From contig JARFIW010000115.1 of NCBI GenBank assembly GCA_036346225.1, forward strand, positions 1,886,501 to 1,950,500: DNA of 64,000 bases, in the 5' to 3' direction. Every line of letters starts with the position of its first letter. The stretch's first letter is position 1. The notes under the pieces are model-generated. The model made no database searches. It worked only from the letters and a program-made list of their open reading frames with translations, and was not told where the DNA came from. This DNA comes from Platerodrilus igneus. Lineage: Eukaryota; Arthropoda; Insecta; Coleoptera; Lycidae. Positions 33,687-46,700 of the stretch are shown here, piece by piece. The translations under genes and the position numbers were made by a program.

Positions 33687-34609
33687 ATGTTTAAGCTTGC
33701 TTTGCCTTGCTTTAGTTACACGATACGACGTATAAAACCTGTACTTCAGCGTCCCGCGTGTACGAGGGCTGTAATTACTGGAAATGCTTGCGCTAGGTGT
33801 GGTTTAGTAGACGCCAGCGTTCCGGCTCCTACACCCTTCGTCCGCTACTATTCAAAATCGAAAGATAAGAAGAAAGACAAAGGTAAGCGTTCTTAAAAGC
33901 CATAAATAGTCGTTGACGTGGTTGATTTAGCCAAAGGCAAGGTCGAAATCAACGATGCACAACTCGCAGAAACCATCAACACAGAAGCCCTAAACAAAGG
34001 CATGGAAAAAGCTCTCGAAACCCTTAAATCTGATTTTACCAAACATCTATCGTTGCGCTCAACTACAGGTACGTAGATCTCTAACCGCTCAGTTTTCAAT
34101 CGTTTCACCAGGTTCTATCGAAATGATCCCTGTGACACTCGACGACAAAGACTACAAGCTTCAGGAGCTAGCACAAATTGTACGAAAAAACCCGAAAACA
34201 GTAGTTGTTAATATGTCGATCTTCCCGCAAGCCATTCCAGCTGTTTTGAAAGCGATCGCAAAATCAGGGATGAATTTAAACCCGCAACAGGATGGAACGA
34301 CGCTTTACATTCCAGTACCGATGTAAGTCTATTTAATAAACGTGTGTAATCCAGGTGTTTTTTAGGGTGACGCGGGAGCATCGTGAATCGTTAGCGAAAA
34401 ATGCTAAAGGTTTGTTTACGAAATGTAAGGATGCGATTCGTGACGTTCAGAATAAACATACTAAGAGTTTGAAGCAAAAACAGGGTATTTCGATAGACGA
34501 TGTGAGGAGTATCGAACAACAGGTTGTTTCGATTGGTGATCGATACGTTCTTGAGGCGACTAAGATAATGGAGAGCAAGCAACAGGAATTGTTAGGCACT
34601 AAGGAATGA
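33687..34609 (+). CDS. MRRF: Mitochondrial ribosome recycling factor, four exons
   Basis: Exons 33687-33882, 33931-34068, 34112-34322 and 34366-34609 give 262 residues. Introns 2 and 3 are 43 nt each; intron 1 is 48 nt if the acceptor is GATTTAG|CC, or 27 nt if AAATAG|TC is used (both keep frame; the longer is more credible). The N terminus is a basic, acid-free leader ending near FVRYYSKSKDKKKDK, as for import into mitochondria. The body has family landmarks: VVNMSIFPQAI, IAKSGMNLNPQQDG, then VTREHRESLAKNAK and RDVQNKHTKSLK. The factor splits mitochondrial ribosomes after translation stops. The family length is the same as here. No frame breaks, unlike the Polinton. The start at 33687 was chosen over 33633 because the leader then fits. 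Confidence 0.93.
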
Positions 34610-34624
34610 TTTTGTTTATATTCA

Positions 34625-34630
34625 AATAAA
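34625..34630 (+). terminator. MRRF polyadenylation signal
   Basis: AATAAA lies 15 bases after the MRRF stop codon and is followed by T-rich sequence. Confidence 0.55.
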
Positions 34631-35290
34631 TTTTGTTTTATTACGTAAGCGGAAGTTTGAAAACGTACAGAATTCGTTCACTAACCTTAAGGTACGTTTT
34701 CAAAATACACGCATCATAATGTACGTACAAGAAGTTTGCATATCCTATTGTAAGCTCGGGAGGTTTTATTGTGTTCAAATTCTGATTTGTATCACGTTTT
34801 CTTTGCTAAAGTTGTAATTTCTTTAAACGGCTGGATTGAAATGAGAATGGTGGCCACTACCATACTTAGTCAAGCCCGTTGTGCTGTCCTTTTTTGCACT
34901 AGCTTGGCCCTCCTTCACTCAACCATTTGACTTTGCAAGTGAGCTTGAGGATATCGGACCAGGGAGTGCAGCTGGTCGAGTCGGACCAGCTTGGAACTTT
35001 GTTAGTGAGTGCCGGACTGTCATCCAATCTGTGCACGTGCTTCTTTAGTTCGCAGTCCTACTAATAGCCTTAGCTTTTGTCTTGCCACGCCAGTACAGAA
35101 TTTTTCGATTTTTGTCACAGGAGACGTGATTTACATTTTTGCGTGTTAGCTGCCTATCGTCCAAGCCCACCGGTCGTTCTGGTGATGATGGGAAGTTTTA
35201 AACAGCTGGATGCTGGTTTGTTGAAAAGACACTCAAGAGACGGTTAGAAACTTCTGCTTTTCTGACAGTTGTTCACTTGCCAAATCTTAA
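34631..35290. other. MRRF downstream unique flank
   Basis: A gene-free, GC-richer segment present in both duplicate copies. It contains a perfect 7-bp hairpin (34971-34977 with 34984-34990) whose stem is unchanged in copy 2 (43006-43012 with 43019-43025) while the loop differs by two bases. No RNA family was recognised. Confidence 0.5.
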
Positions 35291-36659
35291 AGAGTATTCA
35301 CAATTTTCAGGAGGCAAAACGTCTGGAATCCCAAAAAATCTGGACTATTCAGAAGAATCCTAAGAAAATTATGAAATTCGTGCAAGGTCTAAGTCCGGAA
35401 AAATCTTTAATATTCTGGAAAATTTTGAAATGCATGCAATCCTGATAAACCCTGGAATATCTTGACAATTCTAAATGTTATAAAAATTCGGAACAATTCT
35501 GAAAAGCCTATAAAATTTTGAAAACCTGACCTTAAATATCCTGACAAATGAAAATTTTGGAAAACTTAAATTTTCTGAAATTTATGCTATCTTGATAAAC
35601 CTCGAAAATCCTATCGCTGAAAAATTTTGAACTATATGAAAAATCCTAAACATTTTTCTTGATAAATCACGTAATCCTGAAATATCAAAATCCTAAAAAT
35701 CTTCAACATCCTAAAAATTCAGGATGTTTTGGGGTTTATCAAGATTGCAAGAAATTTATATTTTTTTAAGATTTTTCAGAATATTCAAGATTTGTTAGGG
35801 TTTTTCAGGACATGTTGCATGAATTTCAGAATATTTAGCATCTTTCCAAGATTTTCATTTCACTTAGGATATTTCACGACTTTGGTTTTCAAGGATGCTT
35901 GAGATTTATTAGATTGCACAATTTTTGGTTTTTGGAATTTTCAGGATGTTTCAGGGTTTATCAAGATTGCACGTTTTTTGAAATTTTTAAGATTTTCCAG
36001 AATATACAAGGACAGGGCAGAATATTCAACATTTTTCCAGGATATTAATTTTCTCTTAAGAGATTTCAGGACTTAGGCTTCCAAGATTTTTATGAAATCA
36101 TAAATTTTAGAATTGTTGAGATTTATTGGATTGTACAATTTTTAGGTTTTCCAGAATATTTTACAGTTGATCATGATCGAAATTGAAATTTTTCAGAATA
36201 TTAAACGGTTTTTCGGTACATGTTGCATGAATTTAAGAAAATTCAGCTTCTTTCCAGGATTTTCATTTTACTTAGGATTTTTCTGGAGTTAGGTTTTCAG
36301 GATTTTTTGGGAAATCATAATTTTCAGTATGCTTGAGATGTATTAGTTTGCACAATTTTTGGTTTTTAGGATTTTCAGGATGTTACAGGGTTCATCAAGA
36401 TTGCATTTATGTTGGATTTTTTTAGTATTTTTCAGAATACTGGAGATTTTTCAGGGTATGATTTTCAAGATAACTCGGAGAGTTTATCAAGATTGGATGA
36501 TTCAAAGTATTTAACATTATTCTATGATTTGCATTTCTAGTGTTATTTCAAGATTTTTCAGGATATTCATTACTTTTGGAATTGTCAAGATACTTCAGGG
36601 TTTATTAGAAATGCATGAGTTTTGGGAATTTTCAGGTAACTGCACTGGCTCCAATTAGA

Positions 36660-37620
36660 GCAACCACAAGTGTGTCCCAGTGGCTCCAATTAGTACCAAT
36701 CTCAAATGTTCCGTTTTTCAGGATTCTTAAGTATTTTTGGGGTTTTCAGGATTGCACAATTTTTGAGCTTTCCATTGTTTTCAAGTTTCTTGGGTTTTTT
36801 TTACCATTTTCTAAATATTTTAGGGTTTTGAAGAGATTTTAGAATTCCGGGATTTTTAGAATTTTCAGGCAATTTCAAGATTTATCAGGTTTAAATGAAG
36901 TTGGGAATTTTTAGGACTGTTCAGAATATTATTTTTCAAACTTGCTCAGGGTTTATCAAGTGTCCCAGTGGCTCGAATTAGTACCAATCTCAAATGCTCT
37001 GTTTTTCAGGATTCTTGAGTATTTTTTGGTTTTCAGGATTGCACAATTTTGAGCTTTTCATGGTTTTCAACCTTCTTGGGATTTTTCAGCATTTTCAAAA
37101 TATTTTAGGGTTTTGAAGAGATTTCAGAATTGCACGATATTCAGAATTTTCAGGCAATTTCAGGGTTTATCAAGCTTAGATGAAGTTGGGAATTTTTAGG
37201 ATTGTTCAGAATATCATTATTTTTCAGAACAGGATTTTCAAGATAGCTCAGGGTTTATCAAGTGTCTCAGTGGTTCCAATTAGTACTGATCTCAAATGCT
37301 CCGTTTTTCAGGATTCTTGAGTATTTTGTGGGTTTTCAGGATTGCACAATTTTTGAGGTTTTCAAGCCTCTTGAGATTTTTCACCATTTTCAAAATATTT
37401 TAAGGTTTTGAAGAGATTTCAGAATTGCACGATATTTACAATTTTCAGGCAATTTCAGGGTCCATCAAGCTTAGATAAAGGTAGGAATTTTTAGGATTGT
37501 TCAGAATATTATTTTTCAGAAAAGGATTTTCAAGATGTCTCAGGGTTTATCAAGTGTCCCAGTGGCTTCAAATAGTACCGATCTCAAATGCTTTATTTTT
37601 CAGGATCCTTGAGTATTTTT
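36660..37620 (+). repeat. Four longer units of about 295 bp
   Basis: GTGTCCCAGTGGCTCCAATT or a close variant recurs near 36671, 36960, 37258 and 37553. This local expansion inside the array has a distinct GC-richer insert; single related copies lie near 37996 and 44119. Confidence 0.8.
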
Positions 37621-39900
37621 TGGATTTTCAAGATTGCACAATTTTTGAGCTTTTCATGGTTTTCAAGTTTCTTGGGGATTTTTCACCATTTTCAAAATAT
37701 TTTAGAGTTTTGAAGAGACTTCAGAATTGCACGATATTCAGAATTTTCAGGCAATTTCAGTGTTTATCAAGCTTAGATAAAGGTGGGAATTTTTAGGATT
37801 GTTCAGAATATTCAGGATTTTCAAGATAGCTCAGGGTTTATCAAGATTGTATGAATTTCAGATTATTCAACATTTTTTTAGGATTTTCAATTCTCTTAGG
37901 ATATTTTAGGACAGGTTTTCAGGATTTTATGATTGTCAAGATACTTCAAAGTTTACATAAATGTATGAATTTCAGGTTGTTGGGATTTTTCAGTTAACGG
38001 CACTGGCTCCAATCAGTGTGACTCCAGTGGTTGTAACTCGTAGCGGTCTCAATTGCTCGATTTTTGGGGTTTTCAGGATTGAACAATTTTTAAGGATTTT
38101 TAGGATTTTCAAGCTGCTTGAGATTTTCAAGATATTTTAGGATTCCCTGATTTTTGGGACGTTTTATGATTTTGGAGATGTTTCAGGATTGTATGACTTT
38201 TAATTTTTTCAGGATATTTCCAGTTTTATCAACATTGCATCAATTTGTCGATTTTTCGGATTTTTTAGAATGTAAATGATTTGTTAGGATCTTTCAGGAC
38301 AAAATTTTTAGGATAGCTCCAGGTTTATTAAGATTGCATGAATTTCAGAATATTTAACACTTCCAGATTTTTCATTTCTCTTAAGATATTTTAGGATTTT
38401 CAGGTTATTTCACAGATAACACGAATTTTGAAATTTTGTAGCATTTTTCGGAATATTCAAGATTTTTATGATGTTTCAGGATATGATTTTAAGGTTGCAT
38501 GAATTTCAGAATATTCAACATTTTCCTAGATTTTTTCTTAGGATATTTCATGACTGTGTTTTCAATATTTCAACATTTCTGGAATGCTTGAGATTTATTA
38601 GATTGCTCTCGATTTTGGACTTTTTTAGATTATCAGGATATTCCAGGGTTTATCAAAATTGCATGAGTTTTTGAATTGTTAGGATTTTTCAATATATTAA
38701 AGATTTTTTAGGATTTTTCAGAACAAGTTGCATAAATTTCAGAATACTAAGCATCTTTCCAGAATTTTTATTCACTTAGGATATTTCAGGATGTTTAAGA
38801 TTTATTGGATTGCACAATTTCTGGTTTTTAGGATTTTCAGGATGTTTTGGGGTTTATCGAGATTGCAGGCAATTTACATTTTTAGGATTTTTCAGAATAT
38901 TCAACATCTTTCCAGTATCCTCATTTCACCTAGCATAATTCAGGACTTAGATTTTCAAGATTTTTTTTAGGAAATCATAATTTTCAGGATGTTTGAGATT
39001 CATTAGATTGCGCAATTTCTGGTTTTAGGATTTTCAGGATGTTTTGTGGTTTATCAAGATTGCAGGAAATTTAGATTTTTTAGGATTTTTCAGAATATTT
39101 AAGATTTGTTAGGGTTTTCAGGACATGTTGCATGAATTTCAGAATATTCAACATCTTTCCAGTATCTTCATTTCACCTAGTATATTTCAGGACTTAGATT
39201 TTTAGGAAATCATAATTTTCAGGATGTTTGAGATTTATTCGATTGCACAATTTTTTAATTTTAGGATTTTCAGGGTCTTTAAGGGTTTATCAAGATTGCA
39301 GGAAATTTATATTGTTTAGGATTTTCAGATTATTCAAGATTTTTAGGGTTTTTCGGGAAGTGTTGCATGAATTTCAAAATATTCAACATCTTGTCAGGAT
39401 TTTAATTTCACTTAGAATATTTCAGTTTTTCAAAAATTTTTAGGAAATCATAATTTTTAGGATGCTTGAGATTTATTAAATTGTTTGATTTTTGGCTTCA
39501 GTATGTTTCAGGGTAAGATTGCATGAATTTTAGGATTTTTCAGAATATTCAATATTTTTTGGGGTTTTTCAAGACATGCTGCATGAATTTCAGAATATTC
39601 AACATCTTTCCAGCATCTTTGTTTTACCTAGGATATTTCAAGACTCAGATTTTTAGGAAAGCATAATTTTCAGGATGTTTGAGATGTATTTGATGGCACA
39701 ATTTTTGGATTTTCAGGATCTTTTGGGATTTATCAAGATTGCAGGAACTTTATATTTTTTAGGATTTTTTAGAATATTGAAGATTTGTTAGGGTTTTTCA
39801 GGACATGATGCGAATTTCAGAATATTCAACATCGTTCCAGGATTTTCATTTTACTTAGGATATTTCAAAGGTTTTCAAGATCTTGTAGGATATCATAATT

Positions 39901-40362
39901 TTCAGGATGCTTAAGATTTATTATTTTCTCGATTTTTGGTTTTTCAGTTTGTTTTAGGGTAAGATTGTATGAATTTTGTAATTTGTTGGATTATTCAGAG
40001 TATTCAATAGTTTTTAGGGTTTTCAAGATGTGTTGCATGAATTTCAGAACATTCAACATATTTTCAGGATTTTGATTTCACATAGAATATTTCACGACTT
40101 AGGTTTTCAAGATTTTTTGGAAATAATAATTTTCAGGATGCTTAAGATTTATTATTTTCTCGATTTTTGGTTTTTCAGTTTGTTTTAGGGTAAGATTGTA
40201 TGAATTTTGTAATTTGTTGGATTATTCAGAGTATTCAATAGTTTTTAGGGTTTTCAAGATGTGTTGCATGAATTTCAGAACATTCAACATATTTTCAGGA
40301 TTTTGATTTCACATAGAATATTTCACGACTTAGGTTTTCAAGATTTTTTGGAAATAATAATT
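39901..40362 (+). repeat. Two identical 231-bp units in tandem
   Basis: 39901-40131 and 40132-40362 read the same base for base, while neighbouring units differ widely. This fixes the basic unit at 231 bp and points to a recent duplication or an assembly stutter. Confidence 0.9.
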
Positions 40363-42344
40363 TTCAGGATGCTTGAGATTTATTAGATTGCACGATTTTA
40401 GGATTTTCAGGCGTTTCAGAGTTTATCAAGATTGCACTTATTTTGAAATTTATAGGGTTTTTCAGAATATTCAAGGACAGGTCGAATGAATTTCAAAATA
40501 TTCAACATTTTTCCAAGATATTAATTTTCTCTTAAGAGATTTTAAGATTTTTGAGAAATCATAATTTTCAGGATGGTTGAGATTTATTAGATTGTATGAT
40601 TTTTGGTTTTTAGGATCTTCAGAATATTTCACAGTTTATCAAGATTAAAATTGGAATTTTTAAGATTTTTCAGAATATTAAAGATTTTTACAGTTTTCAG
40701 TACATGTTGCATGAATTTCAGAATATTCAGGATTTTCATTTCACTTAAGATTTTTCAGGATTTTTTGGGAAATCATAATTTTCAGTATGCTTGAGATTTA
40801 TTAGATTACACATTTTTTTTTTTTTGTGATTTTTTGGATGTTTCAGGGTTCATCAAGATTGCAAGTATTTTAAAATGTTTAGGATTTTTCAGAATATTCA
40901 AGGACAGGTCGAACAAATTTCAGAATATTCAACATTTTTCTAGGATATTCATTTTCTCTTAAAGATTTCAGGGACTTATTTCAAGATTTTTTAGGAAATC
41001 ATAATTTTTCAGGATGGTTGAGATTTATTAGATTGTATGATTTTTTGTTTTTAGGATTTTCAGAATATTTCACAGTTTATGAAGATTGAAATTGGAATTT
41101 TTAAGATATTTCAGAATATTAAAGATTTATACGGTTTTTCAGTACATGTTGCATGAATTTCAGAATATTCAGCATCTTTCCAGAATTTTCATTTTCACAT
41201 AGGATATTTCTGGACTTAGGTTTTCAAGATTCTTTGGGAAATCATAATTTTCAGGATGTGTGCATGAATTTCAGAATGTTCAATATGTTTGCAGGATTTT
41301 GATTTCACTTAGGATACTTCACGTCTTAGGTTTTCAAAATTTTTTGGAAATAATAATTTTCAGAATGTTTGAGATTTATTAGATTGCACATTTTTTGGTT
41401 TTCAGGATGTTTCAGAGTTTGTCAAGATTGCACGTATTTTGGAATTTTTAGGATTTTTCAGAATATTCAAGGACAGGTTGAAGGAATTTCAGAATATTCA
41501 ACTTTTTTCCAGGATATTAATGTTCTCTTAAGAGATTTCAGGGCTTATTTTAAATTTTTTCAGGAAATCATAAATTTCAGGATGGTCGAGATATATTAGA
41601 TTGCACAATTTTTGATTTTTTAAAGGATTTTCAGGATGTTTCACGATTGATTAAGATTGCAAGAATTTTGAAATTTTTAGAATTTTTAATCATATTCGAG
41701 ATTTTTTAGAATTTATCAGGACATATTGCATGAATTTCATAATAATCAACATCTTGCCAGGATTTTCATTTCTCTTAAGATATTTCAGGACAGGTTTTCA
41801 GAATTTTTTAGGAAATCACAATTTTTACGATATTTGCGATTTATTAAATTGCTGGCTTGTTGGTTTTAGGATATTCAGGACGTTTCAGTATAATATTACA
41901 TGAATTTTTAGGATTTTTCAGAATATTCAAGATTTTTTAGTGCTTTTCACGACATGTTGCATGAATTTCAAAATATTCAACATCTTTTCAGGATTCTCAT
42001 TTTACTTAGAATATTTCAGGACTTAGGATTTGACACCCTAAAAGATATTGGCCATTCTAAATGTAATGAATGTCCTGAAACGCTTATAAAATCTTATAGA
42101 CCTAGGTCCTGAAATATTCTAAGAGAAATGAAAATCTTTGAAAAATGTTGAATATTCTGAAATTCATGCAATCATGATAAACCTCGCGCTATCTTGAAAA
42201 TCCTGCCGTCGAAAAATCTTGAAATTATTGAATTATTTGAAAAATCCTAAAAGTCCAAAAAGTAATGCAATCTTGATAAATCCTAGAAATGCACGCAATC
42301 CTGATAAACCATGGAATATTGTGACAATCCTAAAAGTTATAGTT

Positions 42345-43770
42345 TCGATGGAAGTTTCTTTAATAGACGTGTGTAATCTAGATGTTTTTTAGGGTGACAA
42401 GGCAGCATCGTGAATCGTTAGCGAAAAATGTTAAAGCTTTGTTTACGAAATGTAAGGGTGCGTTTCGTGATGTTCAGAACAAACATACTAAGAGTTTGAA
42501 GCAAAAACAGGGTATTTTGATTGACGATGTGAGGAGTATTGAACAACAGGTTGTTTCGATAGGTGATCGATACGTACTTGAGGCGACTAAGATAATGGAG
42601 AGCAAGCAACAGGAATTGTTAGGCACTAAGGAATGATGTTGTTTATATTCAAATAAATTTTGTTTTTATTATGTAAAGCGGTAGTTTGAAAACGTACAGA
42701 ATCCGTTCACTAACCTTTAAATTACTACGTCCTTAAGGTACGTTTTCAAAATACACGCAAGAAGTTTGTATATCCTATTGTAAGCTGTCTGGTTTCTGGA
42801 GGTTTTTGTATTCAAATTCTGATTTGTCATGTTTTCTTTGCAAAAGTTGTAATTTCTTTAAACGGCTGGATTGAAATGAGAATGGTGGCCACTGCCATAC
42901 TTAGTCAAGCCCGTTGTGATGTCCTTTTTGCACTAGTTTGGCCCTCCCTCACTCAGCCATTTGACTTTGCAAGTGAGCTTAAGGATATCGGACCAGGGAG
43001 CACAAGCTGGTCGAGCCAGACCAGCTTAGAACTTCGTTAGTGAGTGCCGGACTCTCGTCGACAGCCATGACGTCCAATCTGTGCACGTGCTTCTTTAGTT
43101 TGCAGTCCTACTAATACCCTTAGCTTTTGTCTCGTCATGCCAGTACAGAATTTTTCGATCTTTGTCACAGGAGATGTGATATACATTTTTGCCTGTTAGC
43201 TGTGTATCAGCCAAGCCCGCCGGTCCTTCTGGTGATGGTGGTACGTTTAAACAGCTTGATAGTTTGTTGAAAAGGTGCTCAAGAGACTCTTAAACTTAAA
43301 CTGCTTTTCAGACAGTTGTTCGCTTTCCAAATGTTACAAAATCTTAAACTGTAAGAGCATTCACAATTTTCAGGAGGCAAAACGTCTGGAATCCCGAAAA
43401 ATCTTGACTTCAGAAGAACCATAAAAAAATTCTGAAGTTTGTGCAAGCTCTAAGTCTGGAAAAATCTGAAATGCATGCAATCCTGGTAAACCCTGGAGTA
43501 TCTCGACAATCCTAAATGTTATGAAAATTTGGAACAATTCTGAAAAGCCCATCTTGAAAACCTGTCCTTATATCCTAAGACAAGCGAAAATTCTGGAAAA
43601 CTGTTGAATATTCTGAAATTTATGACATCTTGATAAACCTCGAGCTATCTTGAAAATCCTATCGCTGAAAAATCTTGAACTATGTGAAAAATCCTGAAAA
43701 TTTTCTTGATAAATCATGTAATCCTAAAATATCGAAATCCTTACAAAAATGTTCAACATCCCGAAAATCA
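42345..43770 (+). repeat. Segmental duplication, copy 2
   Basis: A second copy of 34325-35720, about 8.0 kb downstream in the same orientation. It begins within the homologue of MRRF intron 3 (GACGTGTGTAATC) and includes exon 4 and the downstream flank. Confidence 0.9.
42393..42636 (+). pseudogene. Duplicate of MRRF exon 4
   Basis: 244 bases, exactly the length of MRRF exon 4, preceded by an intact acceptor (GATGTTTTTTAG) and ending with the same stop codon. It encodes the last 81 residues with six amino-acid changes (E to Q, A to V, G to A, D to G, I to F, S to L) against eight silent changes; no stop or indel. Exons 1-3 have no second copy in the window, so it is either a dead duplicate or an alternative last exon of MRRF reached by an 8-kb intron. 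Several changes fall at positions I expect to be conserved (VTREHRE, KCKDAIRD), which favours relaxed constraint. Confidence 0.75.
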
Positions 43771-46700
43771 ATTCTTTGCGCGATTTTTAGAGTTTTCAAG
43801 CTTCTTAGATTTTTTCAGGATAATCAAGATATTTCAGGATTCCAAGATTTTTTTAGGATTTTGAAGATATTTTTGGATCAATCAGGTTGCACAATTTTTA
43901 AGATTTTCAGAGTTAATCAAGATTGCATTAATATTGGAATTTTTAGTATTTTTCAGGACACGATTTTCAAGATACCTCAAAGTTTATCAATATTGGATGG
44001 TTCGAAGTATTCGACATTATTCCGTGATTTTCATTTCTCGAGTATTTCAAAAATTTTCAGTACTTTTAGGATTTTTAAGACACTTCAGGGTTTATTAGAA
44101 ATGCATGGATTTTTCAGGTAACTGCATTGGCTCCAATCAAAGTGACCCCAGTGGTTCTAATTCATAACGATCCCAAATGCTCGATTTTTGGGTTTTCAGG
44201 ATTGAACAATTTTTAGAATTTTTAAACTGCTTGGGATTTTTAAGATATTTCAGGATTCACTGATATTTGGGGCGTTTTATGATTTTGAAGATGTTTCAGG
44301 ATTCTTGAGTTTTTCAGGATATTTCTAGTTTTATCAACATTGCACCAATTTGTCGATTTTTCAGAATGTAAATGATTTGTTACGATCTTTCAGTACAAGA
44401 TTTTTAGGATAGCTCCAGGTTTATTAAGATTGTATAAATTTCAGAATATTCAACACTTCCAGGTTTTTCATTTCTCTTAAGATATTTTAGGAATTTCAGT
44501 ATGTTTCAGGATTTATCAAGATTGCACCTATTTTGAAATTTTTAGGATTTTTCAGAATATTCAAGAGCAGGTTGAAGGAATTTCAGAATATTCGATATTT
44601 TTCCAGGCTATTAATTTTCTCGTAAGAGATTTCAGGGCTTATTTCAAGATTTTTCAGAAAATCATAAATTTCAGGATGGTTGAGATTTATTAGATTGTAC
44701 GATTTTTGGTTTTTAGGATTTTCAGAACATTTCACAGTTTATCAAGATTGAAATTGGAATTTTTAAGATTTTTCAAAATGGTAAAGATTTAAACGGTTTT
44801 TTAGTACATGTTGCATGAATTTCAGTATATTCAGCATCTTCTCAGGATTTTCATTTCACTTAGGATATTTCTGAACTTAGGTTTTTAGGATTTTTTGGGA
44901 AATCATAATTTTCAGTATGCTTGAGATTTATTAGATTACACATTTTTTGTTTATAGGATTTTCAGGATGTTTCAGGGTTTATCAAGATACACGTATTTTA
45001 AAATTTTAGGATTTTCAGAATATTCAAGGACAGGTTGAACGAATTTCAGAATATTCAACATTTTTCTAGGATATTGATTTTCTCTTAAAAGATTTCAGGA
45101 CTTATTTCAAGATATTTTAAGAAATCATAAATTTCAGGATGGTTGAGATTTATTTGATTGCGCAATTTTTGGTTTTTAGGGTTTTCAGGATGTTTCAGGG
45201 TTTATCAAGATTGCACATATTTTGAAATTTTTAGGATTTTTTAGAATATTCAAGAACAGGTTGAACGAATTTCAGAATATTCAACATTTTTCCAGGATAT
45301 TAATTTTCTCTTAAGAGATTTCAGGACTTATTTCAAGATTTTTGGAAATCATAAATTTCAGGATGGTTGAGATTTATTAGATTGCCCAATTTTTGGTTTT
45401 TATGATGTTTCAGGTTGATAAATTCGATTTTACAGGATTTTCAAGTTTTCAGGATTTCACAATTTTTGTGATTTTTACGGTTCTCAAGATATTTTAGGAT
45501 TCCCTGATTTTTAAGGTGTTCTAAAATTTTTTAGGATTTTGGAGATATTTCCCGATTCATCAGTATTGTGCAATTTTTAGGATATCAGGTTTTATCAACA
45601 TTGCATGAATTTGGCAATTTTTTAGGATTTTTCAGAATATTTAGTATTTGTTAGCATCTTTCAGGACAAGATTTTCAGGATAAGCTTCGGGTTTATTAAT
45701 ATTGCATGAAATCCAGAATATTCAACATTTTACCAGGATTTTCACTTCACTTAGGATATTTCACGTCATAGGTTTTCAAGATTTTTATGAAATCGTTATT
45801 TCCAGAATGTTTGAGATTTATTAGATTGTACAATTTTTGGTTTTTAGGATTTTTCAAAATGTTTTATGGTTTATCGAAATTGTATGTATCTTGAAATTTG
45901 TAGGATTTTTCAGAATATTCAAGATGCTTGAGATTTATTAGATTGCTCGATTTTTGGTTTTAGGATTTTCAGGGTTAAATCGCATGAATTTTTAGGATTT
46001 TTCAGAATATTTAAAATATGTAGGTATTTTCAGGAAAGTACGCACAAATTTCAGAATATTCAACATTTTTCCAGAATATTCTTTTTCTTAAGATATTTCA
46101 GGAGTTAGGTGTTTCAGATATTTTAGGAACTCAAAGTTTTCAGGATGCTTGAGATATTAGATTGCATACTTTTGGGGTTTTTCAGGTTGTTTTAGAGATT
46201 ATCAAGATTGTGTAAATTTTGAAATTTTTCAGAATGTTTAAGATTTGTATTGTTTTTCAGGACATGTTGCGCGAATTTCAGAATATTCAACATCTTTCCA
46301 GTATCCTCATTTCACCTAGGATATTTCAGGACTTAGATTTTCAAGATTTTTTAGTAAATCATAATTTTCAGTATGTTTGAGATTTATTAGATTGCACAAT
46401 TTGTAGTTTTTAGGATTATCAGGATATTTTGGGGTTTATAAAGATTGCAGGAAATTTATATTTTTAGGATTTTTCAGAATATTCAAGATTTGTTAGGGTT
46501 TTTCAGGACACGATGCGTGAATTTCAGAATAATTAACATTTTTCTAGGATTTTTATTTCACTTGGGATATTTTGGACTTAAATTTTTAAGATCTTTTAAG
46601 AAATTATAATTTTCAGGATGCTTGAGGATTTATTATTTCCTCGATTTTTGGTTTTAGGATTTTCAGGATGTTTTAGGGTAAGATTGTATGAATTTTGTAA

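Larger units (their letters stand above)
34325..35720 (+). repeat. Segmental duplication, copy 1
   Basis: From inside MRRF intron 3 through exon 4 and about 1.1 kb of downstream flank. It matches 42345-43770 with substitutions and short indels. Homology continues into the repeat arrays beyond (36460-36650 with 43960-44150; 38040-38400 with 44180-44500), so the duplicated block was larger. Confidence 0.9.

Noticed and set aside
42393..42636. A second complete MRRF gene
   Set aside because: Only the last exon and its flank are duplicated; exons 1-3 are absent near copy 2.
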